Assembly (NCBI GenBank): GCA_025356095.1
Contig: JANXUR010000112.1
Location: 1 to 64,000, forward strand
Direction: 5' to 3'
Length of the DNA: 64,000 nucleotides
From: Acidobacteriaceae bacterium
GTDB taxonomy: Bacteria > Acidobacteriota > Terriglobia > Terriglobales > Acidobacteriaceae
Every line of letters begins with the position of its first letter. Position 1 is the first letter of the stretch. The notes beneath the pieces were generated by a model. That model saw only the letters and a list, made by a program, of their open reading frames with translations, ran no database searches and was not told the DNA's origin. Position numbers and translations under genes: made by a program. Shown one piece after another: positions 52,890-63,199 of this stretch.

Positions 52890-55800
52890 CTAAAAGATCA
52901 ATTTCACTCCCAGTTGCACATGCCGCGATCCCCCGGACCCCACTACCGGGTTTGCGGCCCATACATCCGGCGTTGCACGCGCTAACCCCAAGGAATCCAA
53001 GTCGCCAAAGTCTGAGTGGATCGAGCCGTTCGAAAAGTTCGCATGATTCACCACATTGAAAAACTCACCGCGGAATTGCATCTTCGTGCGCTCGTTGAGC
53101 TTCCACACCTTGCTCACCGAAACATCCCAGTTCATGAACGCGGGCCCGCGAAAGGTATTTCGTCCCAGATTGCCAAATTGACCCGGCTCCGGGGGTGTGA
53201 GTACAGTGCTGCCAAACACGTAGCAGCCATAATTCGTCAACTGGTCTAAGTCTGGCTGCGCGTTGACGCACGCCTGAGGGCTCCGATCCGGCGAAGAGAA
53301 ATCATAATAATGACTCGCGCTGCCGGGCCGCAGCCAGGTTACATTCGAGGCGGGCCCCGTAATGTTCCAGCGGTCGGTTAGTTCGCCCGTACCACTAATG
53401 TCGTTACTGCCATCACTTAGCGTGAACGGCTCGCCACCCTCTAATGACAATACACTGGTTAACTGCCAGCCCTGTCCCATCTGCAGGGGTGCCTCGAAAC
53501 TGGGCGGCTCATAGGTTGCTGACAGGGTAAAGCGGTTGCGAATATCGTTGTCGCCATTGCCGCGCTCAGCGGCATAGTTCAAACTGTTCTGCGGCACGCT
53601 CGCCAGGTTACTGGTAGCAGTATCAATTGCATGTGCAAACGTGTACCCAGCCAACAAGTAGAGACCCTTGGAGTATCGCTTCGTCAGAGTTACCTGCAGG
53701 CCGTTGTAGATCGAGCTCGAACCGTTATCAAGATAAGTGAGGAAGCCTATATACGGGAAGCAGCCGCTGGTAAGTGGGCTCGCGGCACCTTTCCGCACGA
53801 CGGTGCGGGGGGATCCGGCAGCATTCGCAAATGAACCGCAGTTCTGTACCAAGGGGCGCCCCAGTTGTTCTCCGCCGTCATCCAGGTTGTAATCCACCTG
53901 ATTGATATCACGGTTGCGATACAACAATGTACCTTTGTTACCCACATAGGCTACTTGCAACACTGTATCGGCAGCAATCTGATGTTGCAAGTTCAAAGTC
54001 CAGTTCTCCACATAAGGGCTGCGGAGATGCTGGTCTACGCCGAAGACATCGCACGGACTGTCAAAACTGCAAGAACTGGAACCGCTAGCAAAGTCGAATA
54101 CGGTGCCATCCCCGGTCCAGTTTATGTCGCCGCCTCCCAGAAAGCGAAGAAAGGTGTTGATGGTACCGTTGCCCGGTGTAACTCCATCAACTCCAGATGG
54201 ATTGAGGTTGAGGCCACCACTATTAATAAATGTGCGGATGGAAGGCTGCGTGTAGATGATGCCGAAGCCAGCGCGTAGAACCGTCTTCCCGGTACCATGC
54301 AAATCCCACGCCACACCTGCGCGCGGCGAAAGGTTTTTGAAGTTTGTCTGGTAGGGTTGGCTGATGCCATGTCCTACTTGTACTAATCCTTGATCCGGCA
54401 CGAAGTTTGCAATCAGGTTATTATCTTCCTTGATTGGTAGGGTCAGGTCATAACGCAGACCCAGATTCAACGTCACACGAGGAGTTACTCGGTAGTCGTC
54501 CTGCACAAAGCCGGCGAACGCTGATTGGTGAATGTTGCGGGCTAAATCTCCCACAAGAATTCTGCCGCGTCGCACGCTGCCCGCATAAAATCTTTCTAAG
54601 TTGCGAAAGTCAATGCGCCCACGCCCGTAATTGCCGCGCAGGTAGTCAACTGCTCCACGATTGTAGGATGCTCCCATTCTGAGGTTGTGCCGCCCCTGAC
54701 TAAGCGCCAAGGTGTCTGCAATGGCATAGGAGCCGCTCGGTTTGGTGAAGAGCGGCCAGCCAGAGTTACCCCCCAGATAGTCGAAGAGAGAACCCGGCGT
54801 GATGCGCGGCAGGCCGAATAAGACCGGGTCAGTAACTCCTGTGTTGATTCCGTAAAACGCATTGGGATCGCGGTTGTGATCAACCGTGTTGATGCGTTGG
54901 TAGAACCGGTTATAACTACCCCGCAGTTGGTTGGTCCAGCTCGAATTTGGGGTCCACGTCCAATCACCGCCATAGACTTGAGCTTTGGTGTTGGCCAGCG
55001 AAAGAAAGTCGGCGCGCAAAGGCACGGCGTCTTCCTCCGTCTGGACACTGTTACCAAACACCCAGCGGCCCGCGATGGCGTTGTGCTCATTGGGGTGATA
55101 GTCTGAGCGCACCACCAGATTGTCTTCGCGGTTTACATTATTAAAGTCAAAGTTAATCAGTTCGGGGTTATTAGGGTCGAAAGTACCGCCAGGATTCGGC
55201 AGGAAAAGCTTGGCAATCTGGTCGCTGACCGGACTGATCGAGCCAAAATCTACGAGTGCGGCCGCGCGGGCGTCCACTAGGCTCCGGGTTGGATCTCCAA
55301 TTGAGACAGTAACCGGGCTGGCAGCGGCAAACGGATTACCCACCTTGTGCCGGGTACCTTCATATGCTGCAAAGTAAAACCATTTGTCCTTTCGAATCGG
55401 CCCGCCCACGGAAGCGCCGAACTGGTGCAACAGCAGAGCAGACGCCGGGTCAGGCCCCGGATTGAAATAGTTACGTGCGTCGAGCGCGGAGTTGCGGTGA
55501 AAATAATATGCCGTGCCATGCACCCCGTTCGTACCAGACTTGAGCCCGATATTGACGACTACTCCTGGCTTTTGACCGAAGTCTGCGCTTGGGTTTTCCT
55601 GTGTATTGAACTCCTGAATCGCATCCAGCGGCAGATGGCTGGCTGGAGTGCCCTGCACTCCTTCCTCGTTGATGACCGTCGTACCGTAGTACGCGTCGGT
55701 ATCTGTGGCACCGTCAATAACAAAGTTGTTATCGTCTGGCCTATTGCCGTTAGATGTAATTGAATGAAAACCTCCACCGGGGGTGCGCTGTACCCCGGGA

Positions 55801-56291
55801 TGCAACGGCAGCAAGTTTTGAAAATCGCGGCCTTGTAGCGGCAACTCGTTAATGGCTTTATTCGAGAGGACCCCACTAAGAGTGACGTTGGTACTTTCCA
55901 CGAGCGGCGCATCGCCTTGTACCTCCACTATCTCTGACGCGGCACCCGGTCGCAAGGTAAAGTCCAGTCGCAAATCATTCGCCACTTCAATCAACACGCT
56001 CTCCCGTACCGCAGTCTTGAAGTTGGCCGCCTCGACGCTCACCTTGTAGCTACCGGGGTCGATGCTGGGTGCCGCGTAGTCTCCTGTAGCATTCGCCACC
56101 AGTTGCCGAATTATATGGGTGGCCAGATTTTCAATCGCCACACGCGCACCCGGTATTACCGCGCCCGTGGCGTCCACCACGCGGCCGCTGATGCGACCCT
56201 GCGAGGACTGCGCATGCACGCTCGCAACAATTCCGTTGAACGCAACAAACAGGGCCAAGAACACAACGATCCTGACACGACATAGCATCAT
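52890..56291 (-). CDS. Second Oar-type TonB-dependent receptor
   Basis: The protein has 1133 residues, a signal peptide (IVVFLALFVAFNGIVASVHA), a carboxypeptidase-regulatory-like domain (about 30-110: GRISGRVVDATGAVIPGARV), a plug (about 120-230: INELPLQGRDFQNLLPLHPG) and a long barrel that ends QLGVKLIF with the terminal Phe of outer-membrane proteins. It has the same architecture as the receptor at 26416 but is clearly diverged from it. No 17-bp rhamnose operator lies upstream, so its ligand is probably different. It stands between the cyanophycinase-like gene and the DUF4337 gene on the same strand. The substrate is unknown. Confidence 0.92.
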   Translation of the reverse strand: MMLCRVRIVVFLALFVAFNGIVASVHAQSSQGRISGRVVDATGAVIPGARVAIENLATHIIRQLVANATGDYAAPSIDPGSYKVSVEAANFKTAVRESVLIEVANDLRLDFTLRPGAASEIVEVQGDAPLVESTNVTLSGVLSNKAINELPLQGRDFQNLLPLHPGVQRTPGGGFHSITSNGNRPDDNNFVIDGATDTDAYYGTTVINEEGVQGTPASHLPLDAIQEFNTQENPSADFGQKPGVVVNIGLKSGTNGVHGTAYYFHRNSALDARNYFNPGPDPASALLLHQFGASVGGPIRKDKWFYFAAYEGTRHKVGNPFAAASPVTVSIGDPTRSLVDARAAALVDFGSISPVSDQIAKLFLPNPGGTFDPNNPELINFDFNNVNREDNLVVRSDYHPNEHNAIAGRWVFGNSVQTEEDAVPLRADFLSLANTKAQVYGGDWTWTPNSSWTNQLRGSYNRFYQRINTVDHNRDPNAFYGINTGVTDPVLFGLPRITPGSLFDYLGGNSGWPLFTKPSGSYAIADTLALSQGRHNLRMGASYNRGAVDYLRGNYGRGRIDFRNLERFYAGSVRRGRILVGDLARNIHQSAFAGFVQDDYRVTPRVTLNLGLRYDLTLPIKEDNNLIANFVPDQGLVQVGHGISQPYQTNFKNLSPRAGVAWDLHGTGKTVLRAGFGIIYTQPSIRTFINSGGLNLNPSGVDGVTPGNGTINTFLRFLGGGDINWTGDGTVFDFASGSSSCSFDSPCDVFGVDQHLRSPYVENWTLNLQHQIAADTVLQVAYVGNKGTLLYRNRDINQVDYNLDDGGEQLGRPLVQNCGSFANAAGSPRTVVRKGAASPLTSGCFPYIGFLTYLDNGSSSIYNGLQVTLTKRYSKGLYLLAGYTFAHAIDTATSNLASVPQNSLNYAAERGNGDNDIRNRFTLSATYEPPSFEAPLQMGQGWQLTSVLSLEGGEPFTLSDGSNDISGTGELTDRWNITGPASNVTWLRPGSASHYYDFSSPDRSPQACVNAQPDLDQLTNYGCYVFGSTVLTPPEPGQFGNLGRNTFRGPAFMNWDVSVSKVWKLNERTKMQFRGEFFNVVNHANFSNGSIHSDFGDLDSLGLARATPDVWAANPVVGSGGSRHVQLGVKLIF

Positions 56292-56586
56292 AAGGTAGCC
56301 TCGATATCTTTCACCGGAATATCACTGGTGGTTGCATGAAAATGAGCCTGGGACTTGCAAAAGAGGGGCGGAATCACTGAAGCAAGCTTACAGGCCAGCT
56401 TCCAGTTTTCCAGCGTCGAGTAGCCAAGCGAAGTAAGACCTTGCAGCCAATTCGGCTGGCGACACTGGGGCGACTGCAAAGGAAGCAAAGTTCAATTTTC
56501 GACACCCGGATGGTAGAGCAAGCAAAAGTTTGAAAGACAGACTGAGTTTTGCAGACTGAGCAAAAAGTGTCAAGAGCTTTTTCTTT
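56292..56586. other. Intergenic region with short direct repeat
   Basis: About 295 bp lie before the second receptor gene. CAGACTGAG occurs twice (56538 and 56552), 14 bp apart. I see no gene or terminator; the receptor promoter must be here. Confidence 0.4.
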
Positions 56587-57612
56587 TCAGTAAAGACTGC
56601 CATCTGCTTGCGTACTGGTCACCATACCAGCGTCCACCGATAGCGAATAGCTGACCGCCCCACTTGCCGTCCACTCGCCAAGATTGAGCGTGTGGCCCGC
56701 TGCTACATGCAGAACTGTGACGTTGGTGAAAGTGAGGCGCTTGCCGCGCTCGCACATCGCGGGAACGCCCGTAGGCCGGATCATATAGGCACCCCTGCCC
56801 GTACCTACTACCGTGGCCGTACCATCCGGCTCCAGCAGCACTGCTGATTTTTCATCAATCGCCACTTCTCTCGGCGAGCTAGACCATCCATCTTGCAAGA
56901 TGCGCGCCAGAAATCCCAGAGTGCGGCCCATGCGGTCGCGCTTGGCAAAATGCGAATCCGTCAGCAAATTTTCCAACTGCGGGACCTTCAGGAACCCTCG
57001 CACCAGCGTGACGCGGTCAAGGTATGGGTTAGCCAGCACGTCACTGGAGCGCAGGTCTTTGTCGTGAGGCTTGTCGCCCAGCGCGCCGTAGGCGAACTCG
57101 CCTTGAACAGCCAGACCAGCACTGGTTCCGCCGAGCGGTTTGCCCGCAGCCACATGAGCGTTGATCGCTTCCTGCACTGGCGTTCCTTTCCACCAGTTCA
57201 CGTAGCGTGCCTGATCGCCGCCCGAGATGAAAATAACCTCGGCAGCACGAATGATCGCCACGACCTTGGGATCATTCGCCGCCTTGCGGCTTGGGATCAG
57301 CAACGTCGCCACCGAATTCACCTTGCAAAGACCGTTCACATAAGGGTTGTAGTCGTCTTTGCCGTGGGCGCGCAGCACCAGAAAGTCGCCGCCAGTGCCC
57401 TTGTTGCACAGCCAGCGGAAGGCCTCGTCGAGGTCGTCTCCCCCGCCCATCATGGCAATTCCCGCCACAGGATGCGTTGTCGCATCCGTCGCAGCGCCGA
57501 CACGCCAATATTTATAGGAAGCGGCAGAAGCGGAGCCTGCCAGCAACAAGATCGCGGCCATGCCGAACCCAAAGGCTGACCTCATTACGCGGTTCAAACC
57601 AAGACGTTTCAT
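56587..57612 (-). CDS. Exported cyanophycinase-like S51 peptidase
   Basis: The 341-residue protein has a signal peptide (SAFGFGMAAILLLAGSASAA) and the S51/cyanophycinase fold. Marks are AGIAMMGGGDDLDEAFRWLC at the start, VIFISGGDQARYVNWWKGT, the nucleophile Ser164 in LGGTSAGLAVQGEFAYG, and LLTDSHFAKRDRMGRTLGFL with the catalytic-site His. Cyanophycinases cut the beta-Asp-Arg polymer cyanophycin into dipeptides. Extracellular forms exist that let bacteria feed on it. No cyanophycin synthetase is nearby, so scavenging or another beta-aspartyl substrate is more likely than storage use. It is divergent from the pyrophosphatase gene. Confidence 0.87.
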   Translation of the reverse strand: MKRLGLNRVMRSAFGFGMAAILLLAGSASAASYKYWRVGAATDATTHPVAGIAMMGGGDDLDEAFRWLCNKGTGGDFLVLRAHGKDDYNPYVNGLCKVNSVATLLIPSRKAANDPKVVAIIRAAEVIFISGGDQARYVNWWKGTPVQEAINAHVAAGKPLGGTSAGLAVQGEFAYGALGDKPHDKDLRSSDVLANPYLDRVTLVRGFLKVPQLENLLTDSHFAKRDRMGRTLGFLARILQDGWSSSPREVAIDEKSAVLLEPDGTATVVGTGRGAYMIRPTGVPAMCERGKRLTFTNVTVLHVAAGHTLNLGEWTASGAVSYSLSVDAGMVTSTQADGSLY

Positions 57613-57897
57613 GTTGCAAAAATCTACCTGCTCAGCGGGGCGGTGTCAAAAGCTCTAACCCTCGCCGAGGCGTACAGCAATCTGCGCATTAGTGTTCCCC
57701 ATTGCTTCCATTCCCGCAAACTGTTATAAAGAAGGGCTTTCGTAAACCTGCTCCGGACGGTGCCGTAGTCTCACGGCCCGTGTTTTCACCGGAGCGGTCG
57801 CTCCCGGCGCGGCCAAGCTCTTCCTGTTTCCCAGTAGCGGAAGCGTGCCCGGAACCCAAAAACGCTATGGTTGTTGACCCTAATTGGAGGAATCCGT

Positions 57898-60354
<2,457 letters not shown>

Positions 60355-60381
60355 AGGGCTCTTCCCCCTGTTGAGGGGCCG

Positions 60382-60414
60382 GGCACCCGCCGCGTTTGCG
60401 GCGGGTGCCTTTTT
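60382..60414 (+). terminator. Intrinsic terminator after hppA
   Basis: GGCACCCGCCGC and GCGGCGGGTGCC form a perfect 12-bp stem with a GTTT loop, followed by TTTTT. It is 28 bp after the stop. Confidence 0.95.
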
Positions 60415-60498
60415 GTTTGCGGCCTACGGTCCAGTCTCTTGCTCGCTGAGCGCTCACCCCTCGCTGCATTCTTGCGGCAGCGGTGAGCGCCCAAGGTT

Positions 60499-61035
60499 TT
60501 ACTGACCTGCCCGGGCGCTCCTCTCCAACGTCCGCAGAAATAGCACTACCTGCCAGCGCTGCGCGTCCGGCGCTCCGCTGAAGGATGGCATCTTCTTACC
60601 TGTGTTGCCTTGCGTGATCTTCCAGAAGAGTGCCCCGTCGCTTTGCTGCTGCACCAGCGGCAAAGTAAGATTTGCTGCGGGTGGCAGACCGGTACCATCG
60701 GGGCGATGACACTGGGCGCAGTCGCGCAGAAATATCTTCTTGCCGCCGGCTGCCAATTGTGGCTTGTTGGCGAGTGGATTGACCTTGGCTGAAGCCTCGG
60801 GCGGGGCTTGCCATTTGGGGTCTTGGATGTAGGTGAGGTTCTGGGCGTGGGCTGGTGGAGTAAACATCGCACAGAGTGCGAGTGTGAGCGCGAGTGTGGC
60901 TGTGACTGTGCCGACCCAAGCAAACAAATTTTTCTGCTTCGCAGGAACGGAACAGGCAAGGCATCCTGTCCCCACGCGGTCCCCGCTGGCCAAGGTGCCC
61001 CTTCCCGCACATTTTAATTCACTCATCTCAATCAT
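60499..61035 (-). CDS. Small membrane-anchored or exported c-type cytochrome
   Basis: I place the start at ATG 61035, overlapping the stop of the upstream gene by four bases (ATGA), which gives 178 residues. A GTG at 60975 would give a cleaner signal sequence (NLFAWVGTVTATLALTLALC, cleavage near AHAQN). The heme motif is CAQCH in IFLRDCAQCHRPDGTG, and a distal Met is likely in KKMPSFSGAP. This is a class I cytochrome c domain of about 85 residues, acting in electron transfer outside the inner membrane. The partner is unknown. It is co-transcribed with the outer-membrane-like gene before it and lies under the two TTGCAA-N5-TTGCAA boxes. Confidence 0.85.
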   Translation of the reverse strand: MIEMSELKCAGRGTLASGDRVGTGCLACSVPAKQKNLFAWVGTVTATLALTLALCAMFTPPAHAQNLTYIQDPKWQAPPEASAKVNPLANKPQLAAGGKKIFLRDCAQCHRPDGTGLPPAANLTLPLVQQQSDGALFWKITQGNTGKKMPSFSGAPDAQRWQVVLFLRTLERSARAGQ

Positions 61036-61925
61036 CTGCCACCCCACAGCGCGGCTAACTTGCGGCCAAATCCGCGAATCTCATAGGTGTAGCTAAAGCG
61101 CAGCAAGAAGGGATAACTGTGGTCATTCAGCCCGAAGCCGGGTGAAAACTTGACGCGTGAATTGCTGCTTACCTGCCACTGCACCACCGGGGCAATGTAT
61201 TGCGAGTTGCCGCGTCCGGTAAAGCCGAGGACGGTGCTGCCCAAACTGCCGTAAGCTTCCACTCCTGCGCTCATGTTCTCCGCGCAAAAGCGGCAGTCGC
61301 TGCCTGATGCAAGGGTGCTGAGCGGGCGCGAGGCACCCACAGAATAGCCAAACTCAAAGCCTTCGCTGCGGCTCAAGTTCTTTTCTGCCAAAAAGTTTTC
61401 CGCGATGTTCCAGTTGTGCACCTGGCTAGAAAGAATCAGCTTTGCCTCAATTTCATGGGCACGGGCCCGGCTCGATTCCGCATTCGGTGCGCCGAAATCC
61501 GGCGGGCCTCCCGGTGTTTCCTTCAAAATGCGCGTCGCCTCGTTGATATTTTCGTACTCAAAATACAAAACAGGGTTGATCCAGTGCTCGCGCTTCAACG
61601 GACGAAAGCGATTCTCAATGCGCCATCCCGTAAACACCGCGCTGTCGCCTACCCTGCCCTGCCCTTCCAGATATAGTTCGGTGGTCCACCAGCCGGTAAC
61701 GCCATATTCCAGCTCCAGATACGGGGCGACAAACGCACTGTCGGCTCGCGTCCCGCCTACCGGAGCGGAGGTCGAGCTAAACTCCAACTCCAGGTTCCCC
61801 GGCTCTTCCAGATGATGGTCATAAGTGGTGAAATACGGCGACTCTTGAGCTACGGCGATCGAACTGCCAGCGCACAATGCTATCGCCAAAAAAATGACGA
61901 AAAAGGCAAATTTAGGTCTTGGCAT
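61032..61925 (-). CDS. Probable outer-membrane beta-barrel protein
   Basis: ATG 61925 has AGGAG five bases upstream and begins a signal peptide (FAFFVIFLAIALCAGSSIAVA). The open frame itself reaches 62036, through the TTGCAA boxes. The 297-residue product consists of alternating amphipathic strands (NLELEFSSTSAP, YLELEYGVTGWWTTELYLEG) consistent with a barrel of about 12-14 strands. A soluble extracellular loop near 190-220 includes SDCRFCAEN, a Cys pair. I do not recognise a named family. It may be a porin-like or metal-related outer-membrane protein. It is followed directly by a cytochrome c gene and preceded by a Fur-family gene on the same strand. Confidence 0.68.
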   Translation of the reverse strand: MPRPKFAFFVIFLAIALCAGSSIAVAQESPYFTTYDHHLEEPGNLELEFSSTSAPVGGTRADSAFVAPYLELEYGVTGWWTTELYLEGQGRVGDSAVFTGWRIENRFRPLKREHWINPVLYFEYENINEATRILKETPGGPPDFGAPNAESSRARAHEIEAKLILSSQVHNWNIAENFLAEKNLSRSEGFEFGYSVGASRPLSTLASGSDCRFCAENMSAGVEAYGSLGSTVLGFTGRGNSQYIAPVVQWQVSSNSRVKFSPGFGLNDHSYPFLLRFSYTYEIRGFGRKLAALWGGR

Positions 61926-61936
61926 GACAACTCCTG

Positions 61937-61985
61937 TTGCAAACCAGTTGCAACTGTAGGGTACAGTGTTGCAACTATGTTGCAA
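61937..61985. promoter_or_regulatory. Two TTGCAA-N5-TTGCAA boxes (Nur-box-like)
   Basis: TTGCAA occurs at 61937, 61948, 61969 and 61980, giving two exact TTGCAA-N5-TTGCAA elements 32 bp apart (about three helical turns). They lie 12 to 60 bp before the outer-membrane gene start, where a repressor would cover the promoter. The pattern matches the box described for the Fur-family nickel regulator Nur of Streptomyces. The Fur-family gene is adjacent. Confidence 0.7.
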
Positions 61986-62077
61986 GTGACTTCCATCACC
62001 ATTGTCGCGGCCACTTGCCACTTGGGTCAAGCCCATCTATGTCAGAGTTGTGTCATTTGGTAGTGCTGTTCAGCGCG

Positions 62078-62548
62078 TCACTTGCCTTTACGCGCGGGCG
62101 CGGACGCCCGACAATCAGCGCAATATCCGCCCACTTCTAGCCGGGTAACCACGATCTGGACGTCGGCCTCGCGCTGAATGTTGGCTTTCAGGCGGTCAAA
62201 CAGCGCGCTTTCCAGTTCCACTACCTTGCCGCAGCGCAGGCACGTAACGTGGATATGGTCACGTTGCGGGCGCCGCTCGTAGAAGTGCTTTTCACCTTCC
62301 ACGTGCATCAGGTCAAGCTCGTCAATCATGCCGTGCTGCTTAAGCAGACCTAGCGTGCGGTAAACCGTCACACGGTCAATATTTGGGTCGAGACCTTTAG
62401 CCTGCAACAGAATCTGGCTCGCGTCGAGATGGGTGGTGGCAGTCTCGACGATGCCGAGAATCACCCGCCGCTGCCGCGTCATGCGGACGCCTCGGGCGAT
62501 CAACTCGGCCTGAAGTGAACCCGGAGTTTCTGTTTGGGGTAGGGGCAT
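62078..62548 (-). CDS. Fur-family metal-dependent repressor
   Basis: The 156-residue protein has a winged-helix domain (about 10-90: RGVRMTRQRRVILGIVETA, then VTVYRTLGLLKQHGMIDELD). The dimerisation domain has EKHFYERRPQRDHIHV, the first CxxC in TCLRCGKV and the second in GYCADCRAS, a structural zinc site. The subtype (Fur, Zur, PerR or Nur) is not settled by these motifs. The adjacent TTGCAA-N5-TTGCAA boxes suggest a Nur-like or closely related specificity. It lies 152 bp before the outer-membrane/cytochrome c pair and 64 bp after the small secreted protein gene, all minus strand. Confidence 0.9.
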   Translation of the reverse strand: MPLPQTETPGSLQAELIARGVRMTRQRRVILGIVETATTHLDASQILLQAKGLDPNIDRVTVYRTLGLLKQHGMIDELDLMHVEGEKHFYERRPQRDHIHVTCLRCGKVVELESALFDRLKANIQREADVQIVVTRLEVGGYCADCRASAPARKGK

Positions 62549-62612
62549 AGCAAGTCTTAACCACCAAGTCTAAGCTACCCAATCCTGGTGATGCCCGCAA
62601 GTTGAGCCGCGG

Positions 62613-63017
62613 CTATGCCGGGCCGCGCAAGTTCTGCTTCAAGCGCTTCGCCAGTCTTTCAATCTCATCTGCCTTCTTGATAGATGCCACGGGCAGAACG
62701 GGCGCGGTGCTAACGACTTTGATCTCCTGCTGCAGTTGGCTCGCCAGTGCCGTAAGGCGTTCGCTGTCGTCGGCCAACTGTTTGAGCCTTTCTTCCCTTT
62801 GCTTGCGCTGGCGCTCCATCTCGGCCCTCATCAGGAAGTCTTGCCGAACCTTGGACCCGGGCATTGGATTCACCGTAACCACACCCGGCATGCTGCTTTG
62901 CAGTTGGCGATCGGAAATAGGCCGATTCGGAATGGGAGGCATCGGACTTTGTGCTTGGGAACCGCCGCAAAGCAAAACCGCCAGCAATAATCCAGCCTGC
63001 AAACCGTAGAGTCGCAT
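62613..63017 (-). CDS. Small secreted protein with coiled coil, function unknown
   Basis: The 134-residue protein has a signal peptide (YGLQAGLLLAVLLCGGSQAQ), a Pro/Asn-rich segment (SPMPPIPNRPISD) and a charged helix (about 60-100: MRAEMERQRKQREERLKQLA). It ends in a second helical part, VASIKKADEIERLAKRLKQN. No enzyme motif is present. The GAGG before ATG 63017 and the signal peptide support it as a real gene. It precedes the Fur-family gene on the same strand but I see no functional link. Confidence 0.72.
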   Translation of the reverse strand: MRLYGLQAGLLLAVLLCGGSQAQSPMPPIPNRPISDRQLQSSMPGVVTVNPMPGSKVRQDFLMRAEMERQRKQREERLKQLADDSERLTALASQLQQEIKVVSTAPVLPVASIKKADEIERLAKRLKQNLRGPA

Positions 63018-63035
63018 ACTGCACCTCGTGACTTC

Positions 63036-63083
63036 GATATTCGATGTTTGAAATTTGATACCTGATATTTGATACTTGATATT
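63036..63083. repeat. AT-rich degenerate repeat of TGATATTTGATAC type
   Basis: About four imperfect copies of a GATATTTGATAC-like unit lie in the gap between the secreted-protein gene and the MscS gene, which must hold both promoters. Their role is unknown. Confidence 0.6.
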
Positions 63084-63199
63084 TAACGCCGAATTATACG
63101 GCCCGCTTCCACAAATCGCGGCAACTCCGTTGAGTTCTCAGGCACATCAGTTCACTCTTGCTATAATCCACCTTTCGGAGCGACCCGCTTTTGATTGCC

